Of a DNA stretch of 64,000 nucleotides, positions 8,463 to 15,627 are shown in pieces. Made by a program: the position numbers and the translations under genes. The notes beneath the pieces are model-generated. The model had not been told where the DNA came from, ran no database searches, and saw nothing but the letters and a program-made list of their open reading frames with translations. Origin of the DNA: Nitrospira sp. CR1.3 (GTDB taxonomy: Bacteria > Nitrospirota > Nitrospiria > Nitrospirales > Nitrospiraceae); the NCBI GenBank assembly GCA_014055525.1, contig WIAH01000008.1, positions 62,001 to 126,000 of the forward strand, read 5' to 3'. Each line of letters opens with the position of its first letter. Positions within the stretch are counted from its first letter, which is position 1.

Positions 8463-8583
8463 TACATCCTCCTCGTTAGTCGATCATCCGGCCTCATCGC
8501 GGCCCGAAACGCTTCGTCGCTGCCCGGACATAAGATAGCCCAGCCATCCGAGCTGGATCAACGGCTTTCCTTGCATCCCCGGG

Positions 8584-9147
8584 TCATGTCCGGATCATGC
8601 GGTACAAGGGCAGTTCGGCCTCCATCTGGGCCAGGATCGGATAGGCTTGGTCCTTTGCCGAAAGGATGGGTTGGGAGACCGGCCAGGCAATCCCCAGTGC
8701 CGGGTCGTTCCACAGGACTCCGCGCTCATCTTCAGGTGAGTAATAGTCCGTGCACTTGTACATGAAAGCCGCTGTCTCACTGATGACGCAGAAACCGTGA
8801 GCGCAACCGGGTGGAACATAAATTTGCCATAAGTTCTCGGCAGACAATTCGGCTCCATACCACTTCCCGAAGCTCGGCGAGCCCTTACGGACGTCGACGA
8901 CGACATCGTACACGGTCCCTTCCACGGCCATGACGAGTTTTCCCTGCGCACGAGGTTCTTGGAAATGCAGTCCGCGCAATGTGCTGCGCACCGATCGGGA
9001 ATAATTGTCCTGGACAAACCGTTCCGTTATGCCGGCATCCTCGTAGCGTTGAACATGGTAGGTCTCGACAAAGAATCCCCGCCGATCTCGAAAGACCTTC
9101 GGTTCGATCACCAGCACACCGGGAATATCGATGGTCGTTACGCGCAC
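8584..9147 (-). CDS. rfbC: dTDP-4-dehydrorhamnose 3,5-epimerase
   Basis: 187 residues, the usual length. The cupin core carries catalytic His61 (LRGLHFQ) and Tyr130 (AAFMYKCTDYY), and the N-terminal DRRGFFVETY box binds the dTDP sugar. The enzyme makes dTDP-4-dehydro-L-rhamnose for O-antigen or cell-surface rhamnose. The other dTDP-rhamnose genes (rfbA, rfbB, rfbD) are not in the window, so the gene is split from its pathway here. It follows an unrecognised gene by 29 bp on the same strand. Confidence 0.95.
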   Translation of the reverse strand: MRVTTIDIPGVLVIEPKVFRDRRGFFVETYHVQRYEDAGITERFVQDNYSRSVRSTLRGLHFQEPRAQGKLVMAVEGTVYDVVVDVRKGSPSFGKWYGAELSAENLWQIYVPPGCAHGFCVISETAAFMYKCTDYYSPEDERGVLWNDPALGIAWPVSQPILSAKDQAYPILAQMEAELPLYRMIRT

Positions 9148-9176
9148 AGGCCGGCTCTCTTCATGGGTAAGCTTGT

Positions 9177-9593
9177 CTAGGCATGGCTTGGCGGCGGTTG
9201 ATTCGGAGGGTCGACGATGTCCGGATCGTCAGGGTACAATTGGCCGAGCCGTTCGATCAGCGGCTTCGCCGCCGGGGTGCTTTCTCTGCTCGGATCACTG
9301 ACGGGATTGTCCCAGATAAGCCTGGTGATTCCGGCCTCCGACAGCAACGACCGGATGGTGGACACGCAGGCATCGAGCGTCAGCTCGGTTCCCTTGCGAA
9401 GATCGAGCACCCGGTCTTCGGCATTCATGGGCGGCGGGTCCGTGTTGACCAGCGTCCAACAGCGGTCGAAGATCGTTCGTCGAAGGGCTTCAGGGACGTT
9501 GATAGTTTTCACGTTCGACGTGCACAGCGCCGAAACGAAGAGCACAAATTGCAGATCTGGCATCCCAGGCTGATGGACATCCAACGACGGCAT
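9177..9593 (-). CDS. Hypothetical protein, 138 aa
   Basis: Not recognised. A soluble protein with a conserved-looking middle (VPEALRRTIFDRCW, LDACVSTIRSLLSEAG, LIWDNPVSD) and a proline-rich end. It sits upstream of rfbC on the same strand with a 29-bp gap, so co-transcription is likely. A 161-codon ORF overlaps on the plus strand. I prefer the minus-strand frame because of its hydrophobic periodicity and operon position, but no ribosome-binding site decides the start; the second in-frame ATG (residue 11) is an alternative. Confidence 0.5.
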   Translation of the reverse strand: MPSLDVHQPGMPDLQFVLFVSALCTSNVKTINVPEALRRTIFDRCWTLVNTDPPPMNAEDRVLDLRKGTELTLDACVSTIRSLLSEAGITRLIWDNPVSDPSRESTPAAKPLIERLGQLYPDDPDIVDPPNQPPPSHA

Positions 9594-9661
9594 GGCCGGG
9601 CATTATCGGCGGCAGCGCCGGAGGAGTCAACGGGATTGCCGCAAACAAGCGGGGGGACGGG

Positions 9662-9937
9662 ATGGTGACGATTTCGCTCATGGGTCAGCTGCAGACTGCC
9701 GACGGAGAACGGGATCTGGCTTGCGAGATCGCAGCCCCCATGCCGGTTCGCCAGGTGATCCAACGGCAAGGGCTGCAGCTCCGCCATCTGTTGCAGTTGA
9801 TACGAGAAAAAAAAGTGCTGGTCACGATCAACAAAAAAATTGCCAGCGATGATTCTCTCGTGCATGACGGGGATGCCATCCGGCTGGTGGGCCACGACGG
9901 GTTCGGAGGCAGCGGACTCGGCCCAACTCATTCTTGA
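9662..9937 (+). CDS. MoaD/ThiS-like ubiquitin-fold small protein
   Basis: 91 residues. The pattern fits a beta-grasp sulfur carrier: an N-terminal strand pair (VTISLMGQL, DLACEIAAPMP), a helix (VRQVIQRQG, LRHLLQLI), then VLVTINKKIASDDSLVHDGD and IRLVGHDGFGGSG. The helix-to-HDGD spacing matches MoaD/ThiS. Known carriers end in Gly-Gly, whereas here GG is followed by SGLGPTHS, an eight-residue tail that would have to be removed before activation. No adenylating partner (MoeB/ThiF) lies nearby. A GGGGGGACGGG ribosome-binding site precedes the ATG. Family call by pattern only. Confidence 0.6.
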   Translation: MVTISLMGQLQTADGERDLACEIAAPMPVRQVIQRQGLQLRHLLQLIREKKVLVTINKKIASDDSLVHDGDAIRLVGHDGFGGSGLGPTHS

Positions 9938-10018
9938 GAGGGGACTGCCACCCTTCCGGTCGGGGGCTGTCCCCGTCAAATAACGGGGGCACCGGCTGCG
10001 CCGGAGCCAGTCCCTCAA
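9938..10018. repeat. REP-like nested palindrome
   Basis: Starts directly after the stop of the MoaD-like gene. The outer arms GAGGGGACTGCC and GCCAGTCCCTC pair with mismatches. Inside are CCCCGT(6 nt)ACGGGG at 9971-9988 and CCGGCTGCGCCGG at 9992-10004. The make-up resembles REP/BIME elements. It may also act as a bidirectional 3'-end structure for the convergent genes on either side. Confidence 0.6.
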
Positions 10019-10034
10019 CGCACTCCAATAAGAA

Positions 10035-10063
10035 GGGCCGGCGCCCCGTCGGGGAGCCGGCCC
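10035..10063 (-). terminator. Rho-independent terminator of the HU gene
   Basis: GGGCCGGC-G-CCCC (10035-10047) pairs with GGGG-A-GCCGGCCC (10051-10063) around a GTC loop. In the leftward direction it is followed by TTCTTATTGG. It lies 50 bp past the HU stop codon. Confidence 0.8.
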
Positions 10064-10112
10064 TGATCTGAATCTCTCGACCAAGCCGGTGAGGCCCGGG
10101 CAAGTCCGCGGC

Positions 10113-10400
10113 CTACTTCTTACCGAGGATGGAATCCTTCGCGACCTTCGCGACACGGAACTTGACCACGCGTTTGGCCGGAATCTTGATCTCCTCGCCG
10201 GTCTGCGGATTGCGGCCGATGCGGGCTTTCCGATTGGCGAGCTTCAGCTTGCCGATACCGGGAACGGTAAAGACGTTCTTCGCCTCACGATAGGCCAGTG
10301 CGGCAAAATCGTCCATCAATTGAACGGCCGCCTTCTTGGTCAGCCCGGACTTCTGGGCGAGATGATCGGCAATCTGCGACTTGGTCATTGATTTAGCCAT
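10113..10400 (-). CDS. HU/IHF-family DNA-binding protein
   Basis: 95 residues with the full HU fold: helix pair MTKSQIADHLAQKSG and KKAAVQLMDDF, then the beta-arm signature GRNPQTGEEIKIPAK at ~62-76. HU binds and bends DNA as a dimer in the nucleoid. It has a short lysine-rich tail (AKDSILGKK). It differs clearly from the IHF-alpha-like protein at 57957-58232. The start has AAGGAGG 8 bp upstream; promoter and terminator are both visible, so this is a single-gene unit. Confidence 0.93.
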   Translation of the reverse strand: MAKSMTKSQIADHLAQKSGLTKKAAVQLMDDFAALAYREAKNVFTVPGIGKLKLANRKARIGRNPQTGEEIKIPAKRVVKFRVAKVAKDSILGKK

Positions 10401-10525
10401 GCGAGCAACCTCCTTAAAGAAAGAAAAATGGTGGACTGCGAATCGCCTCTCTTGACTTCGCTTAGACTCGAAATAAGTGTGGCAGACGAATCGTCGTGAT
10501 ACTTCAAGCGGCGAAAACCTGCGGG

Positions 10526-10554
10526 AGTCTATCCAAGCGTACTTTGACTGTCAA
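10526..10554 (-). promoter_or_regulatory. Sigma70-type promoter for the HU gene
   Basis: Read on the minus strand: TTGACA (10554-10549), 17 bp, TAGACT (10531-10526). It would give a leader of ~115 nt before the HU start. No alternative of equal quality lies closer. Confidence 0.55.
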
Positions 10555-10684
10555 CCGGAAAAACACGCTCCAGACGTAGGGAAACACCTTCACCATCCCC
10601 TTGCAGTTTCGAGACCAAGCATCGTAGAGTAACGCGTATTGCAGCGGTCCAGTCGCGGCATTCCCAATGTATTGAGGAATTTTC

Positions 10685-11248
10685 ATGGCTAAAGAACTTC
10701 CGATTCTCCCGGCCTCAGCCCAGCCGGCCCAGGCCGCTTCGGCAGAAAACTTCTTGTATTCACGGGTCTTTTGTCAGAAGGAAAACTCTCCGCCTCTCCG
10801 TCTCTTGATAGAATTTTTAAAATCCCGGGGCCAACTTCCCGTCACTCCTCCCGACATGGAAGAGGCGGCGCTTGACGAATGGGCATGGGTACAAGTGACT
10901 CTCGGGTATGATCGGGCAAGAAAACCCATTCACGTCTTCTGCTTCAGAGACCGAGGCACCTATAAGGACGCGTTTGAGCAAGAAAAGGCCCAATTTTTGG
11001 AAGTCCTGACGGCCCATGACCATCTCGAGGCATCACTGGTGGCCGAATCGCTGAACCGAGCCCGCTTCGTACTGGTCACGCGGCTGGACCGGAAGGATAT
11101 TTCAGATGAGGGCTACGATTTCAACGGCTGGATTCTCGAGTTTTATCAAGAACACTGCAATGGGATCGTCGAAGTCGACGGCCAGGGGTTTTTTTCGCCC
11201 AAGGGCGAATTGATCGTGGATCTCTCTCCAATTTCAGAAGAAGAATAA
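10685..11248 (+). CDS. Hypothetical protein, 187 aa
   Basis: Not recognised. An acidic soluble protein with an Ala/Pro-rich start and then a compact domain (ENFLYSRVFCQKE, EWAWVQVTLGYD, PIHVFCFRD, FVLVTRLDR, GWILEFYQEHCNG). The last segment (QGFFSPKGELIVDL) looks like a beta hairpin. It lies 5 bp before a YkgJ-type gene, so the two are almost surely co-transcribed and may act together. No catalytic motif is visible. Confidence 0.75.
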   Translation: MAKELPILPASAQPAQAASAENFLYSRVFCQKENSPPLRLLIEFLKSRGQLPVTPPDMEEAALDEWAWVQVTLGYDRARKPIHVFCFRDRGTYKDAFEQEKAQFLEVLTAHDHLEASLVAESLNRARFVLVTRLDRKDISDEGYDFNGWILEFYQEHCNGIVEVDGQGFFSPKGELIVDLSPISEEE

Positions 11249-11253
11249 GGGCC

Positions 11254-11892
11254 ATGCAGGCCCTTCTCCCGGCTCTGGGTGCCCTTCAACATCAAACCGA
11301 CGATTGGTTTCGGCGGGCCTCGGCGGCCGCACTCGGACAATTGCCCTGCCGAGCCGGCTGTTCACATTGCTGTATCGGCCCCTTCGCGATTACCGTCCTC
11401 GATGTTCATGCGCTTCAAGAAGGGCTCAAGCAACTCTCTGACAGTGAACGGGGCGAAATTCAAGAGCGAGCCATCGGGCAAACGGCCGAGATGGAGGCCG
11501 CCTACCCTCAATTGAAGCAGACTCCCTTCCTTGACCACTGGGCCGAAGTGGAGATCGACCGGCTGGTGAACCAATTCCACACTGCACCCTGTCCTGCGTT
11601 GGGAGAGAACGGTCTTTGTCGACTTTACGATAATCGCCCGCTCACCTGCCGGTCGATGGGCCTTCCGATCGAAGAAGGATCGCTCACTCAGGGCGCCTGT
11701 TCAGTCCAGACCTTTGTACCGATACGACGGCTTTCTGCCGCTTTCAAGGACGAAGAGCAATGCCTGGCGGGCAAGGAGGCCACGGTCTTGAATCGGTTCA
11801 GGATGACCGGAAGAATAGAAGGAGAAGAAGTCCTTCTTCCTTATGGATTCCTGCCCGATGCGCCGGACCGAACTCTGGTTTCGCGTACCTAG
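11254..11892 (+). CDS. YkgJ-family cysteine cluster protein
   Basis: 212 residues with the CxxxCxxCC cluster at Cys32, Cys36, Cys39 and Cys40, followed by CPALGENGLCRLYDNRP and LTCRSMG. This is the zinc- or iron-chelating UPF0153/YkgJ pattern. Family members are thought to bind a metal or Fe-S cluster, with no established reaction. It pairs with the hypothetical gene 5 bp upstream. A second, longer YkgJ paralogue lies at 16998-17795. tRNA-Arg begins 48 bp after the stop. Confidence 0.85.
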   Translation: MQALLPALGALQHQTDDWFRRASAAALGQLPCRAGCSHCCIGPFAITVLDVHALQEGLKQLSDSERGEIQERAIGQTAEMEAAYPQLKQTPFLDHWAEVEIDRLVNQFHTAPCPALGENGLCRLYDNRPLTCRSMGLPIEEGSLTQGACSVQTFVPIRRLSAAFKDEEQCLAGKEATVLNRFRMTGRIEGEEVLLPYGFLPDAPDRTLVSRT

Positions 11893-11940
11893 ACAGCGCG
11901 CAAAATGCTGTGCTAAGGTGTCCGCTCGTGGCTTGCGGGA

Positions 11941-12017
11941 GCGCCTGTAGCTCAGCTGGATAGAGCATCAGCCTCCGGAGCTGAGGGCCACAGGTTCAAA
12001 TCCTGTCAGGCGCACCA
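11941..12017 (+). tRNA. tRNA-Arg (anticodon CCG)
   Basis: The cloverleaf is complete: acceptor GCGCCTG (11941-11947) with CAGGCGC (12007-12013), discriminator A, encoded CCA. The anticodon stem TCAGC/GCTGA encloses loop CTCCGGA with anticodon CCG at 11975-11977. It reads CGG. Confidence 0.95.
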
Positions 12018-12046
12018 TACAGACATACCAACAACAGGTTGAGACT

Positions 12047-12104
12047 AAGGTTGAGGTTAAGGAAAGTAACGTGAGCCGCGTCTCCTCCCCTTAACCTCGA
12101 CCTT
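12047..12104. repeat. Inverted repeat between two tRNA genes
   Basis: AAGGTTGAGGTTAAGG (12047-12062) pairs with CCTTAACCTCGACCTT (12089-12104) with one wobble, around a 26-nt loop. Both arms are made of GGTTA/GGTTGA-type units. No T-tract follows. It is most likely one of the intergenic repeats seen across this region. Confidence 0.7.
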
Positions 12105-12124
12105 AACCTTCATCAAATCCGGTG

Positions 12125-12200
<76 letters not shown>

Positions 12201-12331
12201 AACCGCACTTCGTGTGAGCCGCGGGCTATTTAGGCGCAGCCTCTCTTCTATTGACGCCCGCGGATAAACACCTCCAGCGCCTGCATCCTTCCTCTCTAAT
12301 TCAATACCTCACCTGCCGATACTATCTGCCG

Positions 12332-13345
12332 TCAGAACCGGTACTGCAGGCCGAGGGATGCATTCGTATTGAAAAAATCGCGCACGGCCACCGTAGAAGA
12401 ACGTTGGGTCCGCTGAAATCCCAGAGTGACTCTGGCTGCAGCTGAAAGATCGTAGTGAAGTTCCGCCGTGCCTTGATGCAGGTCGTCCACATTCCCCTGC
12501 AGTGGATCTCCCACAATGTCGCTTGTGAACAACTTCACCCGATACACGTAAATCAGCTCCAGCGAGAGCGGGGCGGTGAGTTGAAAGAGCGTGCCCAACG
12601 ACACGAAATACTGACGATATGAGACATCGTCCTTGAACTGCGGCTCGTTGCGTCCATCGGCGAGCCCCCTCTCATAGAGGTAGTCCAGCGTGATCGTCAC
12701 CCAGGACGTCGCGTAGAATCGCAGGCGAGGCCCGATCGTATAAAATTGAGTATCCCGCTCCGAGAAGGCCTCGTTGTACAGGCGAAGCCCATATCGACCG
12801 ACGAGGGTGACCGTCCACATGTCGTTCAGTTTTTGTTCGAGTTGCATCCGCCACGTGTGTGAGGTCACACGCTCCTCCTCCGGCAGTAGATTCCCGCTCT
12901 GGCGCTCGAAATTTGGCCCGAGAAACAGGTTGGGAACGTACCGGTACCGCAGCAAGATAGAGGTATTCGGCGCGACTTGTTGGTTGACTTGAAGCCGGTA
13001 GTCGCCGTGGTTGAAAATCGGATTATACGTGTAGAGAAACCCGTGCGCTTTGAATGAGAGTTCCGTCTTGCCCAGACTCGACCACGAAGTCCTTCTCACA
13101 TCGATAGAGGGATCCCACACCACATCAGATGGGTGGGTCACTGAGACGATGATCGGCTGGCTGGGGTCCTCGCTGAGCGCAAGCCGACGGGCCGCGGACA
13201 GCTCGAAGACATTGTCCGTGATGAGCACTCGCGCTCCGGCAATGGCCGACCAGTCTGCTGCTGCACTTTCGACCACTCCGTAGAAGAAACAAGTAAGAGC
13301 CGCGCATACGCACGGCAAGAACGATGCACGCCCCGCGGGGACCAT
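12332..13345 (-). CDS. Outer membrane beta-barrel protein
   Basis: 337 residues with an N-terminal signal peptide (cleavage near ESAAA). The rest is a regular run of amphipathic strands (for example YRLQVNQQVAPNTSILLRY, WTVTLVGRYGLRLY, VTITLDYLYERG, LSLELIYVYRV). It ends in LQYRF; the terminal Phe is the classical BAM recognition signal. No plug or peptidoglycan-binding domain. It could be a porin or a surface-anchoring barrel; specificity cannot be read. It starts 4 bp after the stop of the cytochrome c gene on the same strand, so the two are probably co-expressed. Confidence 0.85.
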   Translation of the reverse strand: MVPAGRASFLPCVCAALTCFFYGVVESAAADWSAIAGARVLITDNVFELSAARRLALSEDPSQPIIVSVTHPSDVVWDPSIDVRRTSWSSLGKTELSFKAHGFLYTYNPIFNHGDYRLQVNQQVAPNTSILLRYRYVPNLFLGPNFERQSGNLLPEEERVTSHTWRMQLEQKLNDMWTVTLVGRYGLRLYNEAFSERDTQFYTIGPRLRFYATSWVTITLDYLYERGLADGRNEPQFKDDVSYRQYFVSLGTLFQLTAPLSLELIYVYRVKLFTSDIVGDPLQGNVDDLHQGTAELHYDLSAAARVTLGFQRTQRSSTVAVRDFFNTNASLGLQYRF

Positions 13346-13349
13346 ACAG

Positions 13350-13805
13350 TCAGGGTTGGCCGAAGGATCGGACGTACAGCAACACCTGCCAGGCTTCCTC
13401 TTCTGTCAGGACCAGCGGGACGAAGGAGGCCATGTCCGTCCCCGGACTTCCATTCTTGAGGATCCACAACAATTCGCCGTCCGTCCTGGCCGCCTGCCAT
13501 GCCTTGTCGGTGAAATTGCGCGGAAGTTTTCCGACGAGGCCTGGAATATCACCCAATCCCTTGCCATCGCGTCCGTGACAGGTCACACAGAAGGCCTTCC
13601 CGTGGAACAGCGATTTCCCCTTCTCAATATTCTCTTCGGTCGCCGCCAAGGGGTTCGTCCAGGTTCGGGCCTCATCGATCTTCTCGATCGGCACCCGGGG
13701 CTTCAGAACCGCCTCATCGGCGCCGAAAGCCGTGATGGCCACCCGGCCAAACGCAACCGTCAACCAGAGCACAACCCTCGCGCCATATCGACCAGCCGCT
13801 ATCAT
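13350..13805 (-). CDS. Periplasmic mono-heme cytochrome c
   Basis: 151 residues from the internal ATG at 13805, chosen because it opens with a signal peptide (MIAAGRYGARVVLWLTVAF) and because the longer frame upstream overlaps the DUF1264 gene. A single heme-binding motif Cys73-Val-Thr-Cys76-His77 is followed by GRDGKGLGD. Met125 (GTDMASF) is a candidate axial ligand. This matches class I small cytochromes c acting as soluble electron carriers or as subunits of respiratory complexes. Neighbours are a DUF1264 protein and an outer membrane barrel, with no oxidase beside it, so its partner is unknown. Confidence 0.88.
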   Translation of the reverse strand: MIAAGRYGARVVLWLTVAFGRVAITAFGADEAVLKPRVPIEKIDEARTWTNPLAATEENIEKGKSLFHGKAFCVTCHGRDGKGLGDIPGLVGKLPRNFTDKAWQAARTDGELLWILKNGSPGTDMASFVPLVLTEEEAWQVLLYVRSFGQP

Positions 13806-13900
13806 TCCGATCCTTCGTTTCCGGAACTGTTCCTTCAACGTCAGAGGCGGAAGAGGGCCGGTTCGACCCCGCCAAGAATCGACCGGCCTCCGCCAGCGGC

Positions 13901-14419
13901 TCATTTGTCCGAATGTCCTGGAAACTTGTGTCCGAGGGACTGCGGGAACGTGACCGTACCGTCTGGAAATTCCTGACCATGCTGCCAGAGGTGATAGATC
14001 ACTCCGTCGGTCCCGGCTGCCGCTTCCGCCACCTTGGCAGCCTCTTCGGCCGGCATGTCCAAGACTTGGACGCGGCCGGTCGCGATCTCGACCTTATGGT
14101 CATGGAAATGACGATGCCATTGGATCGCAGGCAGTTTTCGAGTCAGATCTTTCGCGACGAAATATTCGATGGCGACGAGTTTTGCCTTGGGATCGGTGGA
14201 GTCGAACAGGAGACACTGGAGAATCTTGTCCGAAATGCCCTTGCAATAGTGGTGGAACGGACCACCCGGCTCTCCGTTCGGCATCAAATGGGGCGCCTGC
14301 ACGTGAATATCGAATCCTTCGACCGGCGATTTCGGCTCACCGCCCGCCGCCTCCTGAAGCGCCGGTCCGGTGAACCCGATCACAGCCATCGCGACAACTG
14401 CTAGCAGTCCTGGCTTCAT
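13901..14419 (-). CDS. DUF1264 (oil-body-associated-protein-like) secreted protein
   Basis: 172 residues from the ATG at 14419, which has AGGAGG upstream and opens a signal peptide (MKPGLLAVVAMAVIGFTGPA). The mature part matches DUF1264: FDIHVQAPHLMPNG, then HHYCKGISDKILQCLLFD, AKLVAIEYFVAKD, WHRHFHDHKVEIATGR, and a terminal YHLWQHGQEFPDGTV. Plant members (OBAP) sit on oil bodies; the bacterial role is unknown. Cys and clustered His residues (HHYC, HRHFHDH) suggest metal binding (inference). It lies upstream of the cytochrome c and barrel genes on the same strand. Confidence 0.83.
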   Translation of the reverse strand: MKPGLLAVVAMAVIGFTGPALQEAAGGEPKSPVEGFDIHVQAPHLMPNGEPGGPFHHYCKGISDKILQCLLFDSTDPKAKLVAIEYFVAKDLTRKLPAIQWHRHFHDHKVEIATGRVQVLDMPAEEAAKVAEAAAGTDGVIYHLWQHGQEFPDGTVTFPQSLGHKFPGHSDK

Positions 14420-14689
14420 GACGATAACCCTCCTGTGGTTGGGATGAATGACGGAACTGACACGACCTTGATCGCTCCCTGCAGCAATCGATTGGGAAAT
14501 GGAACCTATCACCTGAGAGTCGAGGGCCGGGGAAAAGATTCATCGCAGCAGCCCCTTTTCGATCGTCCATTTCCGAGGCGGATTCGTCCGGCTGAATTCT
14601 TATAAGTATTTGATATTATTAAATAATATGGCATGAAGCCAAGAAGGACTTTATGGTAGGCTATCGAAGGACGAGGAGCCGGTCACGCG

Positions 14690-14935
14690 ATGCGCATTCC
14701 ATCACGAGTGGTCCTTCCGTTCGGTTATCGGATCTCGGTGCGTCAGCTGTCTGACTCCGAGATGGATCGACGTGACCCGAACGCCGACGGCATATGGGAC
14801 GATGAACTCAAAACGATCTATCTCCGCAAGCGCCTACCGGTCACGAGGCGCAGATACATCCTCGCCCATGAGCTGGGCCACGCCTGGCTGGACTGGCAAC
14901 ATCGTCATCTGGACAATGGAAAGGCGAAAACCTGA
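14690..14935 (+). CDS. Short ImmA/IrrE-type zinc metallopeptidase, probably 3'-truncated
   Basis: 81 residues. The zinc peptidase motif HELGH (His60, Glu61, His64) sits in YILAHELGHAWLDW, preceded by an IYLRKRLP strand as in ImmA/IrrE enzymes, which cleave repressors. Family domains run ~40-70 residues past HExxH to the third metal ligand region (often an E-x-x-A-N-x-F helix). Here the protein stops 17 residues after HELGH. The stop codon is followed at once by the left arm of a MITE-like element at 14936, which suggests the 3' end was lost by insertion. It may be non-functional. No repressor partner is adjacent. Confidence 0.65.
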   Translation: MRIPSRVVLPFGYRISVRQLSDSEMDRRDPNADGIWDDELKTIYLRKRLPVTRRRYILAHELGHAWLDWQHRHLDNGKAKT

Positions 14936-15058
14936 CAGGATGTTGAAAAAGGCCGCCAGCTTTGTTCTCGTGTCGCTCAGAGCCTCGACGCACGAGAACA
15001 GTGCGCCTCACCTCTTCGCTCACTGCGGCCGCGCCGGACGGCCTTTTTGAACATCCTG
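14936..15058. mobile_element. MITE-like element with nested inverted repeats
   Basis: The 20-bp terminal arms CAGGATGTTGAAAAAGGCCG (14936-14955) and 15039-15058 are complementary with one mismatch. A second, perfect 10-bp inverted repeat lies inside: TGTTCTCGTG (14963-14972) and CACGAGAACA (14991-15000). Total 123 bp, no coding capacity, GC-rich core. This is the build of a small non-autonomous element. No clear target-site duplication could be seen, and no second copy occurs in the window. Confidence 0.65.
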
Positions 15059-15069
15059 ATAACCGCACC

Positions 15070-15549
15070 TCATGTCCTGCTTCGGGCTATCTTCGTGACA
15101 ACAGCCCACTCCGTTGGAGTCACCGGTTGCACAGATAGTCGAGAGCCTTTCCTGAGTAACATCATCTTCTTTAGTTTCGGTTCCTGTCTTAGTCTATCGA
15201 GCGAGACGGCCACCGGGAATGTTTCACGGTAGCGAATGTCGACCATATCCCAACGAGGCTGCGCCCTGGAGCTCGTGGGGTCATAGTGGTGGCCGGCCTT
15301 GTCAAACTGGGTGTCGTCAGGATACGACGTCCGCACGACCTCTGCAATTCCGACTACCGCCGGAGGATCGGCATTACTATGATACAACAGCACCTGATCG
15401 CCGATCGCCATCGCTCGCATGAAGTTTCTCGCTTGATAGTTGCGCACACCATCCCAACAGGTGGTCTGCCCTGGCGACCGGGCCAGGTCCTGAATGGAAA
15501 ACGCGCTCGGTTCCGATTTCATCAACCAATATTGTCGAACTTGTGTCAT
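15070..15549 (-). CDS. EVE domain-containing protein
   Basis: 159 residues covering an entire EVE domain: YWLMKSEPSAFSIQDLA at the start, then WDGVRNYQARNFMR, GDQVLLYHSNADPPAVVGIAEV, and a DMVDIRYRETFP segment. This is the thymocyte-nuclear-protein-1-like bacterial form. EVE domains are related to PUA and YTH folds and bind modified bases in DNA or RNA. No restriction or modification gene lies beside it, so a housekeeping RNA-related role is as likely as defence. Its stop lies 11 bp from the MITE-like element. Confidence 0.92.
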   Translation of the reverse strand: MTQVRQYWLMKSEPSAFSIQDLARSPGQTTCWDGVRNYQARNFMRAMAIGDQVLLYHSNADPPAVVGIAEVVRTSYPDDTQFDKAGHHYDPTSSRAQPRWDMVDIRYRETFPVAVSLDRLRQEPKLKKMMLLRKGSRLSVQPVTPTEWAVVTKIARSRT

Positions 15550-15627
15550 CCTACTTCTCCGGCACGTTCGGCCCTTCGGCCAGGACTCTGCGAGCTATAA
15601 GGACTGCATTGAACTCTGAGGTATGCG

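Noticed and set aside
9183-9668. 161-codon plus-strand ORF over the gene at 9177-9593
   Set aside because: The minus-strand frame fits the rfbC operon better. The choice is not certain.
15070-15549. EVE protein as part of a defence island
   Set aside because: No restriction, toxin or other defence genes lie beside it; the ImmA-like gene nearby is short and broken.
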